A stretch of DNA of 64,000 nt, taken from Lewinellaceae bacterium. Its GTDB lineage: Bacteria; Bacteroidota; Bacteroidia; Chitinophagales; Saprospiraceae. Positions 16,946 through 25,531 of the stretch are shown here, one piece after another. Below the pieces are notes generated by a model. That model worked only from the letters and a program-made list of their open reading frames with translations. It was not told the origin of the DNA and ran no database searches. The position numbers were made by a program, and so were the translations under genes. Each line of letters opens with the position of its first letter. The first letter of the stretch is position 1. The stretch lies in the NCBI GenBank assembly GCA_016710765.1, contig JADJUJ010000020.1, positions 1 through 64,000 of the forward strand. Direction: 5' to 3'.

Positions 16946-19489
16946 TTAAAACACCGTAAAAGGCAGCCTGAATACCTTCCCTGCACCTTTACCACCGCAC
17001 AATACCAACCGGCGGACTTATCGGGCAGGGATATCTCCAAAGCCTCCTGCTCAAAATTTTGCTCCCATACCAGCAGCCCAACCGCGTTGTAGATGCGCAG
17101 CTGTTTGGCGCCTGCCTGCAGGCCGGCTTCCAGTCTGAAGTCACCCTTATTCGGATTGGGAAACAAACGCAGGGTAGTTTTTCCCTCCTCATCACCAACT
17201 CCCAGCGGAATACAATCCACTTCGATGGTATTCGACGTGGCCACTGCGGGATGCGTGCAGGCTTGTGGTATGCTGGGGGTTATTTCACAATAAACCAGAT
17301 TGCCATTCCCAGCGTTGAGCAGGTTGTAACTGGGGCCTCCCCACACCGGCGTTCCATTGAGATACCATAAGATGTTTGGAAAAAGTCCGGCATTTTGAGG
17401 GATGGCAGTGAACGTCAAAACCGTACCCGGGCATCCGCCGACCTCCACGGCAACCGAAAGCAGGTTATCCAAAACATTGGTTTGGACCACCAGCGGCTGC
17501 GCATCGCAAATACCATTGGCGCCAATTACCGTATACACCACATTACCGGGTACCTGAGGATTTGCCTTGACGCTGGAACCAGTTGAGGACAACAGCCCCG
17601 GACCCGACCAACTGTAAGTGCTTGCGCCGCTGGCCTGCAGCACCAGGGTGTCGCCCAGGCAGAGCGGGTTGGCGGAAACGGTAGCACTGACTTCGGGAAT
17701 GGCCAACACTGTCAACAACAGCGTTTGGGCTTGTGAAAAACAATTTCCAGTTTGTCCTGTCGCTTCATAGGTGAAAACCCCGGCTGCTGTTGGCGTGGCC
17801 ATGACTTGTGCTCCCGAATTTGAACTGAGGCCGGTGCCTGTCCAGGAATAAGCATTCGCACCGCTGGCTGTCAGGCTGACTAATGTTCCCAAACAAATAT
17901 TTTGCGAAGCGACACTGATTGCGACAACGGGGTTGGGATTAAACTTTAACGTAAACGTTGCAACTGGGGTTGGGCAATTGCTTAGCGTACCCGAAACCTG
18001 ATAGATGTAGGTTCCCGGCGCTACCGGAGAAACGCTTACCTGACTTCCAGTATTGGCACTCAGCCCTGGCCCGGTCCAGCTGAATTGGTTTGCTCCACTT
18101 GCCTGCACGACAACCGGGGTACCAAAACATACAGCAGTATCCGGACTTACGCTTAGTACTGGTGCTGCGGTTACGGTGATATAGGCGGTTTTAATCTCGG
18201 CATCCGAACCGGCAGTGTTTCCAGCATTGAGTTGTACGGTGTAAACACCCGGAGTGTTGAATACCACCGAAGGGTTTTGCTGGGTTGAAGTGCCTGCCGA
18301 TCCAAAACTCCAGTTCCAACTGCTCGGGCTGTTGCTGGATTGATCTGTAAATATTACCTGAAGTGGTGCAGGACCGCAGGTTGCCGATGCTGAAAAATTG
18401 GCCACCGGTGGCTGCGCGCTTGCGTTGATCAGGATCGTGTACTCTTCCACCTCGCGAAAATCAAGTGTCTGGCAGGCTGTTCCATAAGCACCAAGACTCA
18501 TGCTGATGCGAAGCCGTGTACTGCCCGGCATAGCCATCTGTGGGATGGATATGCTGCCAAGCACCGGACCTCCATTCGTTCCAGTACCTTCAAAAACCTG
18601 TTCACCGGCATCGTTGAAATCGTGATCCTGGTTAAAATCAGCCCATACCCGCCAGTATACGGTTTCGGCATTATCATCGGTTGCCGGTGTGAGGGTTATG
18701 GGGTATGAGCCTCCCTGTGTAACTGTTGTGCTCAGGTTGGTAAAATTTCCATAACCGTAATTTTTCCCGGTATTGTTGTTGATGGCTCCGAACGATACAC
18801 TGGCAATCCAGTCGTCCCAGCCAAGGCCGTAGGAGTAACAATAGGGGTCGCCGGCACCAAGGGTAGTTACAAAAATAGAGGCCGACCAGGAGCTGTAATT
18901 GCCCGCGCCACATTCTCCGCTGGCGCCTGCTACGCTGTTCCAGCCCAGGTAGGCAAATGCATACCCTTTGTCGGTCACAGCAAAGCCCGACGGCGTATCG
19001 CAGTTGGGCGTATTGGAACAGGTATAAGTAGCGCTCCAGCCGGGTTTATTGGCGGTGTCATCGGTTTCAAATACGATGAACATATTTCCGGAGTTGGCGG
19101 TTTGGGATGGTGGAAGGCTGGCGCCACTATAGACGCCTAATAAAATACCGGAGGTATTGACCCCATCGTAAATCCGCACAAAATCGAAGCCCGATTCTGT
19201 GTTAAAACTGCTGAAATTGAGCGTGACGGTGCTTGCTCCAGGCGGACTTATCAGCCAGCTGCAATACAGGTTTGCACTGTAATCGGCGTTTCCACTGCCA
19301 TCGTTTATACTGCCACTGCAGCTGCTGAGTACTGTATTTCCGTTGCAGGTACCACCACTTCCGGAACCCATGAGAATGGTTACGCCGTATTCTTCTACTT
19401 CACCATAATAAAATTGCTCACAGGGTTCGGCGGCTTCATTGTAGCGCATGGCCACCCGCATGCGGGTAGCGCCTGTAGCCGCTGCAAAA
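16946..19489 (-). CDS. Giant subtilase, C-terminal part: CUB, GEVED, PKD, Ig-like and T9SS domains (gene 16946-21456)
   Basis: Third fragment of one gene. In order: end of a GEVED domain (EPCEQFYYGEVEEYGVTI), CUB-like domain (FVRIYDGVNTSGILLGVYSG), another GEVED domain (VWADFNQDHDFNDAGEQVF), a PKD domain (PSSWNWSFGSAGTSTQQNP), at least three Ig-like repeats (AYSWTGTGLSSNSG, TYSWSGPGLLSSTG), and a T9SS type A domain (LFPNPNKGDFRLEA). A frame break at about 16976 (missing G) hides the natural end. Corrected, it reads VQGRVFRLPFTVF and stops at 16946-16948. Uncorrected, the frame runs on into the next gene to 16507. The protein is exported and attached to the cell surface. Confidence 0.85.
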
Positions 19490-20985
19490 TGGGATGGCCA
19501 TATTGCTCGTAACATCTCCGGCAGTGGGCGCACCCGAATCATACACCAATTCTCCTGCGTCGTTAAAATCGCCGTCTTTGTTGAAATCAATCCATATCGT
19601 CCAGAATTCATCATAAGCCGTTGAAGTGTAACCCGGGCTCAGGGTAAGCGGATAACTCTGGCCTTGGGTAAAACTCCAGTTGAGGTTGGTAAAATACCCG
19701 TATCCCAGGTTATTGCCGGAGACATTGTTGTTGGCCCCAATGCTCACGGAAGCAATCCACTCATCTTCCGTTGAATTGCCAAACCCCGGACAATAGCCTG
19801 TTGCGGCAATACAGGCAATCAGGGCATTCACCCGACCATATCCCATTTCATTGTTCCAGGGTCCATTTGGTTGCCCACTGGTTGTTTCATACAAGTAATC
19901 GCCTGTTCGTTCACAACTCAATTCGAGCAGGCTACGGGCCTGTGTTTGGGTTAGGTTGGGATTAACAGAAAGGATCAGTGCCATGGCGCCGGCAGCGTTT
20001 GGGCAGGCCGAGGAAGTTCCGTTGAAGGAATAAGTATAATCACCGCCGTTGTAACCCGCCGTACCCGCAATATCGCAGGTGGCAATTTTTACGCCCGGTG
20101 CAACGATGTCGAGACCGGTGCCATAGTTGGAGCCCCAACCTGTTTCCCCATCACAAGAATCGGGACTTTTGCGCTCATCGCACATACTGGATGCGCCTAC
20201 AGAAATCACATTCGAATAAAATGAGGGATAGGAAACCGGAGTTTGATCATCATTCCCAGCAGAAAACAGCACCGGACTGCCCTTTCCAGCCCTACCGTTG
20301 TTGACCGCGTTGGTAATGGCCGAACTAACCAGGGAACTCGGACTTCCACCACCCCAGGAATTACTCAGGATATCGGCGCCCGCCGTTTGCCAGGCCCAAT
20401 TGATGGCATTTGCCTGCCAGGAAGTTGTAGTGTACCAGTTCGTTTGTCCAGCAGGGGTATAGGCTATACGGATAGGAATAATCTTACACCCGTAGGCATT
20501 TCCGGCGATTCCAATGCTGTTGTTTGCAACAGCGGCAATGATGCCCGCACAAGCGGTACCGTGCGCATCGTCGCCACTCGGATTACCGCCGCTTCCCAGT
20601 CCGGTCGCATCGTATCCGGCAAGCATGTTCCCAATCAGATCGGGATGATCCAGATCAACACCTTCATCAATCACCGCAATTTTAATGCTGCTGCTGCCTG
20701 TAGTAATGTTCCAGGCTGGTTCAACATCCATGTCGGCGTCATCATCACCAACATATACCCAAGCATTGCCATTCCAGTAGCGACCATCGTTGTCTTGCGA
20801 CCATTGGGCTATTTGCGCCGGATCGTTGGTCATTTTACGCAACACCAATAAAAAATCTGCCTCGGCGAAGGCAAAATGATTACCAAACCGTAGGCTATCT
20901 GCCAGGTAAAGCGCTTTTCCCAGGCGGTTATCGGGTACGGAAACGTGATAGACAAGGGGATCAAATTCGTTGGGCTCCGGCGTTC
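19490..20985 (-). CDS. Giant subtilase, peptidase S8 part
   Basis: Holds the complete catalytic domain: Asp in SIKIAVIDEGVDLDHPD, His in DDAHGTACAGIIAA, oxyanion Asn in LFSAGNDDQTP and Ser in FNGTSSACPNAAGA. It is followed by the first GEVED domain (ASVSIGANNNVSGNNLGYG; WIDFNKDGDFNDAGELVYD). It is bounded by frame breaks at 20985-20986 (GG where GGG is expected on the coding strand) and 19486-19489 (TTTT where TTT is expected). GEVED domains are typical of secreted Bacteroidota proteases and adhesins. Confidence 0.9.
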
Positions 20986-21456
20986 CAAGCCCCAAACTGC
21001 GGCAGCGTTCGTCAAGAGTGGGAGTTCACTTGCAGCATGAAGCCCCACATTGATCCTATCCAGGATGCCTTGTAGCGAACCATCGCTGTATTGGAGAAAA
21101 GGGGCGGCGTAGTGAATGTCCGGACAGCTGTTCAGTCGTTCAAGCAGCAGCCAAAAGGAATCTTTTGGCATATCAACGGAGCGCATTTGAATAACCTGTA
21201 CGCCAAATTGCGGGAAGAAAAGCGCTGAATCGGGTGGCAACAATGCCGGCTCAGTTTCCAACAATGCCTTTAAACCATTCGTTGAAAGCCCTTGAACGGG
21301 CGCAACCAATATTTGCTGAGCACTCCAGGTAAAGGTCTGAGGGCCTTCTGAGCTTGATAAAATGTAGGTTTCGGGTGCTTTTTGTGCCCTGAGTGCAGTT
21401 AACGAGACAAAAAAGAAAAAAAATAAGGTGGCTGGAAATTGTTTAAACTGTAGCAT
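20986..21456 (-). CDS. Giant subtilase, signal peptide and pro-region
   Basis: ATG 21456 gives MLQFKQFPATLFFFFFVSLTALRAQ, a strong signal peptide; ATG 21480 in the same frame is an alternative start. About 130 residues of pro-region follow (KAPETYILSSSEGPQTF; RLNSCPDIHYAAPFLQYSDG), ending AAAVWGL, where one missing G shifts the frame. Corrected, it joins GTPEPNEFDPLVYHV and the peptidase domain. The complete protein would be about 1500 residues. It is divergent from the TetR gene with a ~120-base spacer. Confidence 0.8.
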
Positions 21457-21533
21457 AGATGTGGAAGATTGGTTCTCCATGCTTGTGCAATCCAACCCCG
21501 TCAGGTACCCATCATAAGGTGAAATTTTATTTA

Positions 21534-21561
21534 GAATATTTATTCCAAAACATTAACTTTG
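21534..21561 (+). promoter_or_regulatory. TetR-gene promoter with palindromic operator
   Basis: TAACTTTG (21554-21561) is a good -7 box, 18 bases before the ATG. Just upstream the perfect palindrome GAATATTTATTC (21534-21545) lies within the promoter, a placement expected for an autorepressing TetR operator. It could equally regulate the divergent subtilase gene. Confidence 0.55.
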
Positions 21562-21579
21562 TCCACAACAATTTCACCC

Positions 21580-22161
21580 ATGGCACGACCCAAAGCCTTT
21601 GATCAAGCCCAGGTACTCGACCGCGCAGTAGAACTGTTCTGGCGAAAGGGCTACCACGCCACCTCTATTCAGGATGTGGTGGAGAACCTTGGTATCAACC
21701 GCGCCAGCCTGTACGACACTTTTGGCGACAAGCATACCTTGTACATTAAGTCGCTGGAGCGCTACCGCACCGACCAGTCGCAGGCGATGATTCGCTTTCT
21801 TCAGGGACCCGGCAAGCCGCTCGATAAAATTCGGATTTTACTGGCCACAACAGCCAAGGCAACCCTTCAGGACCAGGATCTCAAAGGTTGTTTTTTGGTC
21901 AATGCCACCATGGAACTGATCAACACCGACCAGGATGTTGCAGCAATAGTGGCCAGCAATCAATCCGAAATGGAGCATGCGCTGGAAAAAACAGTGCAGG
22001 AGGGCCAGGATCTTGGCGATATCGACGATGCACTGGATCCCAGGGCCGTAGCAGCCTATTTGTTCAGTCAGCTCAATTGTCTGAGAATGATGGGAAAAAT
22101 GCAGGCTGCAGAAAATGTCCTGGCCAATGTCATTTCCATCTCCTTGAAAACCTTGTTGTAA
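21580..22161 (+). CDS. TetR/AcrR family transcriptional regulator
   Basis: 193 aa from the ATG at 21580 (MARPKAFDQAQVLDRAVELF), preferred over an upstream non-ATG start because it follows the -7 box at the usual distance and matches family length. N-terminal HTH: SIQDVVENLGINRASLYDTFGDK (about 29-50). The C-terminal ligand domain includes GCFLVNATMEL, typical of the AcrR-like C-terminal subfamily. It is a cytoplasmic repressor; the ligand is unknown. Candidate targets are its own promoter and the divergent subtilase gene. The hairpin element at 22216-22357 follows it. Confidence 0.9.
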   Translation: MARPKAFDQAQVLDRAVELFWRKGYHATSIQDVVENLGINRASLYDTFGDKHTLYIKSLERYRTDQSQAMIRFLQGPGKPLDKIRILLATTAKATLQDQDLKGCFLVNATMELINTDQDVAAIVASNQSEMEHALEKTVQEGQDLGDIDDALDPRAVAAYLFSQLNCLRMMGKMQAAENVLANVISISLKTLL

Positions 22162-22215
22162 GCCGGGTTTTAGATTTTGGTCTTTGGTCTTTGGCTAAAC
22201 CCAGCTAAAGATCAA

Positions 22216-22357
22216 ACTAGTGGATGACCAATTTAGTTTTCGTAATCGTTCACACTGTGGCGCGGATATTTTGCTACGCAAAATATCCGCGCGTTTCTGC
22301 GAATTCTGCGGGAAACTATTTTTTACGCAGCAAAAACTAAATTGGTTTACCACTAGT
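22216..22357. mobile_element. 142-bp hairpin element with ~25-bp terminal inverted repeats
   Basis: Both ends carry ACTAGTGG...ACCAATTTAGTTTT in inverted orientation. The centre holds a perfect 14-bp stem (GCGCGGATATTTTG, 22260-22273 with 22279-22292) and 5-base loop. The element fills the gap between convergent genes, codes for nothing and looks like a MITE or folded REP-type unit; it may also terminate both transcripts. Confidence 0.75.
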
Positions 22358-22360
22358 GTT

Positions 22361-23356
22361 TCAATGCGTTGCAATGTAAAATGGCAACATTTCGGATACG
22401 CCTGTTTCCGGGAAAAGCAGCCGGACAAAATACCTGCCCTTGGGCAGCATGCTGACATAAAACTGCAATTGGTGATGCCCGGAAGGCAACTGGCCAAAAT
22501 TCCGGGTCTCCACGACCCTTCCCTTGTCGTTGGTAATGACTGCCTGTAAATCTGTTTGCTGACTCAACCTGAGATTTATTTGCACCCAATCGGTGGCAGG
22601 GTTCGGAAACAGGCGAATGTCTGAACCCAGCAGCCAACGATCCAAACTTGAGTCGTCCATTTCAGGGGTTACAACCTTGATGGGAATCGTTCGGCCATCG
22701 CTCAGCGCCAACAAAACTGCAAAATCGGGTTGTAACGAATACTTTTGTCCACTGGTAAACAACACCGCCGTTTTACCGGCCCAGAAACTCAGGTCATCAC
22801 TCCATCTCACCAGGGGTACGGTGTTGTCAAACCCAGGCGTCAGCGTCAAGTGGTAATTGCCGCTTGCTGGCACCTCGAGGTAACCGCCAAAGTGGCCGTA
22901 AGCCACGTTGTTGAACAGAATGTTTCGGCCAAGCAGGAGGTCAACATCCTGCAGATCAGAGGTTCCCTGAAAAAAGTGGATGCCTACGTTATTAGGGCCT
23001 TCTGCCATCTCACTGGCAAGGTCAAATTGAACCAGCTCGATACCAGGCAACCCGCCAACGGTACCGGTTATCATGACAATGTACGCGCCATCGTCGCCAA
23101 AAACCATCGATACACTGGTGTAGACTTCAACAGCACTGCGGCTGCCTGCTGGTGCTACACCGACCAACAGCACGGAGTCGGACTGCAAATCGAGAAATGG
23201 GGTAGCATTGCGATAGGCGAGATCGGTGGTGATGCGCTCGTCGCCAAAATAAATATCCAGGGGGGCATTGCTGGCATTGTGCACAAACTGGACCCGGGCA
23301 GCCTGGACGGTAAACGCCCCCAGGAATACTATCAAAAAGAGGTATAAGGTTCGCAT
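22361..23356 (-). CDS. DUF4397 domain protein with T9SS sorting domain
   Basis: 331 aa. Signal peptide MRTLYLFLIVFLGAFTVQA. The DUF4397 domain (about 20-205) starts ARVQFVHNASNAPLDIYFGD, characteristic of the family, and is followed by a second half-repeat (NNVGIHFFQGTSDLQDVDLLL). The C-terminal ~80 residues are a T9SS type A sorting domain (IRLFPNPATDWVQINL...MLPKGRYFVRLLF). The protein is thus exported and tethered to the surface. The role of DUF4397 is unknown; beta-sandwich folds of this type are often in adhesive surface proteins. No co-directional partner is close. Confidence 0.9.
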   Translation of the reverse strand: MRTLYLFLIVFLGAFTVQAARVQFVHNASNAPLDIYFGDERITTDLAYRNATPFLDLQSDSVLLVGVAPAGSRSAVEVYTSVSMVFGDDGAYIVMITGTVGGLPGIELVQFDLASEMAEGPNNVGIHFFQGTSDLQDVDLLLGRNILFNNVAYGHFGGYLEVPASGNYHLTLTPGFDNTVPLVRWSDDLSFWAGKTAVLFTSGQKYSLQPDFAVLLALSDGRTIPIKVVTPEMDDSSLDRWLLGSDIRLFPNPATDWVQINLRLSQQTDLQAVITNDKGRVVETRNFGQLPSGHHQLQFYVSMLPKGRYFVRLLFPETGVSEMLPFYIATH

Positions 23357-23430
23357 GACTTGCTAATTTGGTGTATTAATGAAACACCCCAGTACCCTAC
23401 TTTGTTTGGCCTGAGCGCAAATGCTTTATA

Positions 23431-23553
23431 CTATCCTTCCATGTTCCTGTTTCGCCAACAACACAACAAGGTCACATCACCTTTTTGCTCCACCATTCCG
23501 TTGGTATCGTCGCTGTACTGAAGCACCCAGACATATACATCCGAACTGGCGGG
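23431..23553 (-). pseudogene. Possible relic of a T9SS type B (gliding-type) C-terminal domain; spacer 23357-23827
   Basis: On the minus strand 40 codons read PASSDVYVWVLQYSDDT then NGMVEQKGDVTLL, like the final strand pair of gliding-motility-associated (type B) sorting domains (VYVWV...KGDVTLxR). A TAA precedes it in frame; a +1 change there would give QQLNPASSDVYVW. No intact upstream gene body exists, so this is read as a gene remnant. The rest of the 470-base spacer shows no convincing gene; a minus-strand ORF covering 23477-24082 is a shadow of the rhodanese gene. Confidence 0.35.
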
Positions 23554-23827
23554 TTAATTGCTGGCCTGAACCAATTCCGTAGCGGGGTTCTCGCGTCCGG
23601 GATCCAAGGGAAGTTGCAACGTAGTTTGAGCGGTGACTGCCGAAAAAAATGCCTGCAACTTGGGGGGACCTCGGGTTGAAGCCCACTTTTTTATCAAAAA
23701 AAGGCATCAAATGCCATGTCCCCGTAAAAAGTACAACACCCACCCCCTTTAGGTCTACAAAGCATGACCTGATTACCTGCACCTTTGCAGCGTAAACAAA
23801 TTTAAAAAACAAACACCACTTCATACT

Positions 23828-24142
23828 ATGTTTCAAAATGTAACCGGTGAAACCTTTTTTCACCTCTCCGAACAACCCGATACCGTTATCCTCGATGTGC
23901 GTAGCCCGGAAGAGGCACGCATGGGCATCATTCCGGGCGCAAAAGTGATCAACATGTTTGATTGCGATTTTATGAAAAAAATTGAATCCCTCGACCACAG
24001 CAAAACCTATTTGGTGTATTGCCGCAGTGGAAATCGGTCGGCACAGGCCTGCATGATCATGTCGCAGGTTGGTTTCGACCAACTGTACAACCTGGCTGGT
24101 GGCCTGATGTCATGGCAGGGCCCCGTTGCCCAGGCTTCCTAA
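23828..24142 (+). CDS. Single-domain rhodanese-like sulfurtransferase
   Basis: 104 aa, one rhodanese domain. Family signatures: VILDVRSPEEARMG with IPGAKVINM, the active-site loop CRSGNR (Cys65-Arg70), and the C-terminal NLAGGLMSW. A six-residue loop with Cys is the sulfurtransferase type (Cys carries the persulfide). No signal peptide, so it is cytoplasmic. It starts a small same-strand cluster with a membrane protein (53-base gap) and a 1-Cys peroxiredoxin, pointing to sulfur or peroxide stress handling. The cluster arrangement is seen directly; the shared role is inferred. Confidence 0.9.
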   Translation: MFQNVTGETFFHLSEQPDTVILDVRSPEEARMGIIPGAKVINMFDCDFMKKIESLDHSKTYLVYCRSGNRSAQACMIMSQVGFDQLYNLAGGLMSWQGPVAQAS

Positions 24143-24195
24143 AGCCATTGCAACTGCACGTTACAACCGCTCACAGCACGTAAAAAAGCAACACT

Positions 24196-24435
24196 ATGCT
24201 CACTATTTTTAGCACCTGGAACCTGATGCGATTTTTAAGACTTGGGATCGGCTTATATGCCGTTGCCGAAACGGTTCGAACCGGGGATCTGATTTATCTG
24301 TTGCCAGGTGGTATTCTGCTGCTGCAGGCCTTCTTTAACGTGGGTTGTATGGGCGGAAGTTGTGCACCAACTACCCGATTCGAACCCGCAAAGGACGTAT
24401 CGAACGAACCTGTTGATTTCAAAGAAATCCGCTGA
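24196..24435 (+). CDS. Small inner-membrane protein (DUF2892/YgaP-like)
   Basis: 79 aa with two hydrophobic segments (about 12-27 FRLGIGL-type and 31-50 LIYLLPGGILLLQAFFNVG) and two cysteines in CMGGSC (51 and 56). Size and neighbourhood fit the small membrane proteins that accompany rhodaneses, of which YgaP carries the fused form. The C-terminal tail is hydrophilic. The paired cysteines could accept sulfane sulfur from the adjacent rhodanese or bind a metal; this is inference. There is no sign of an independent promoter. Confidence 0.75.
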   Translation: MLTIFSTWNLMRFLRLGIGLYAVAETVRTGDLIYLLPGGILLLQAFFNVGCMGGSCAPTTRFEPAKDVSNEPVDFKEIR

Positions 24436-24532
24436 ACAGCACTGTTTGGCTTGACCCCGGTCATTGCCCAAGCAGGTTAACAGGAATAACTTTGCAGTCC
24501 ATTTCAATCCTTAATATTTTAACCAAGTTATT

Positions 24533-25246
24533 ATGGAACCTCAAGTTTTAAATATGCCCCGCATTGGTGACATGGCGCCCGATTTTGATGCCCTCACCAC
24601 CACCGGGAAGATGAAATTTTCGGAATACATCAAAGGATCCTGGACCATTATGTTTTCCCACCCTGCCGACTTTACGCCGGTATGTACCACAGAAATGACG
24701 GGCTTTGCCCTTGAAAAAGAATGGTTCGCCCAAAAAGGCACCAAACTCATCGGGCTGAGCATCGACTCGATCCATTCCCACATAGCCTGGGTGAATAACG
24801 TTCGGGAAAAAATGGGCATCCTCATGGATTTCCCCATCATTGCCGACATCGATATGAAGGTGGCCAAACTTTACGGCATGCTGCAACCGGGAGAAAGCGA
24901 AACCGCCGCTGTGCGCGCCGTTTTCTTCATCGACCCCAGCGGTAAAATCCGCTTAATCATGTACTACCCGCTGAACGTGGGTCGGAACATGGTAGAAATC
25001 AAGCGGGTTCTCGAAGCGTTGCAAACCTCAGATGCCAACAAATGCGCGATGCCATTGAACTGGAAACCCGGTGAAAAAGTCATCGTTCCACCACCCAAAA
25101 CACTCGACGAACTGCAAAACAGGCTCGACAGCAAATACGAAAAAGTGGACTTTTACCTCCAAAAAAGAGCACTTGACCTGCTGATCAAAGTCACCCAGTC
25201 ATCGATGTTAAATCAATGTCTTCGGGCTTTAGCCATTGGTCTTTAG
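24533..25246 (+). CDS. 1-Cys peroxiredoxin (Prx6 type)
   Basis: 237 aa. Peroxidatic Cys51 lies in HPADFTPVCTTE, the Prx6 signature, with the C-terminal domain typical of this class (NVGRNMVEIKRVLEALQTSD, CAMPLNWKPGEKVIVPPP). There is no second conserved resolving Cys. It reduces peroxides in the cytoplasm. The family normally ends close after VDFYLQK. Here 24 extra residues (ending LRALAIGL) run into repeat-like DNA, so a missing base in the A6 run at about 25160-25165 may have hidden the natural stop; with one more A the frame ends at QKKST. Confidence 0.92.
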   Translation: MEPQVLNMPRIGDMAPDFDALTTTGKMKFSEYIKGSWTIMFSHPADFTPVCTTEMTGFALEKEWFAQKGTKLIGLSIDSIHSHIAWVNNVREKMGILMDFPIIADIDMKVAKLYGMLQPGESETAAVRAVFFIDPSGKIRLIMYYPLNVGRNMVEIKRVLEALQTSDANKCAMPLNWKPGEKVIVPPPKTLDELQNRLDSKYEKVDFYLQKRALDLLIKVTQSSMLNQCLRALAIGL

Positions 25247-25443
25247 TCTTTGGCTTTGCCCCCGAAGGATTAACTATTTGGTTTTTCATTGTATTAGTTT
25301 TTAACAAAATATTCGTTGATAAATAATACACAGGCTGTTTTAAAAAGGGTGTTCAAAATTTAATTCCGATTTCTCCGGTATTTGATTTTACAAGGCACCA
25401 ATAACCGAGATCGAAGCAAAAGACCAACGCCCAATGGCTAAAG
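25227..25443. repeat. Imperfect inverted repeat around 'TTTAGCCATTGG'
   Basis: CTTTAGCCATTGGTCTTTAG (from 25227) is matched in inverted orientation by the sequence ending CCAATGGCTAAAG at 25443, about 32 bases per arm with several mismatches. A related TTTGGTCTTTGGCT word occurs at about 22180. It fills most of the spacer between the peroxiredoxin and TonB receptor genes. Confidence 0.5.
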
Positions 25444-25485
25444 TCCAGCTTAGGTTGAAACCAGGCCACAAGGCTACAAATGGTG

Positions 25486-25512
25486 TTGCAATACAGGAAG
25501 CAATTACCTTTG
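25486..25512 (+). promoter_or_regulatory. Bacteroidota-type promoter of TonB receptor gene 1
   Basis: TTG at 25486-25488 (-33) and TACCTTTG at 25505-25512 (-7, exact match to TAnnTTTG) are 16 bases apart. The ATG follows 20 bases after the -7 box, giving a short leader. Confidence 0.65.
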
Positions 25513-25531
25513 TGGTTTTGTGGCCTTTTTT

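Noticed and set aside
23477..24082. 201-codon minus-strand open frame overlapping the rhodanese gene
   Set aside because: Mostly antisense to the rhodanese; only its 3' neighbourhood, in another frame, looks like a domain remnant.
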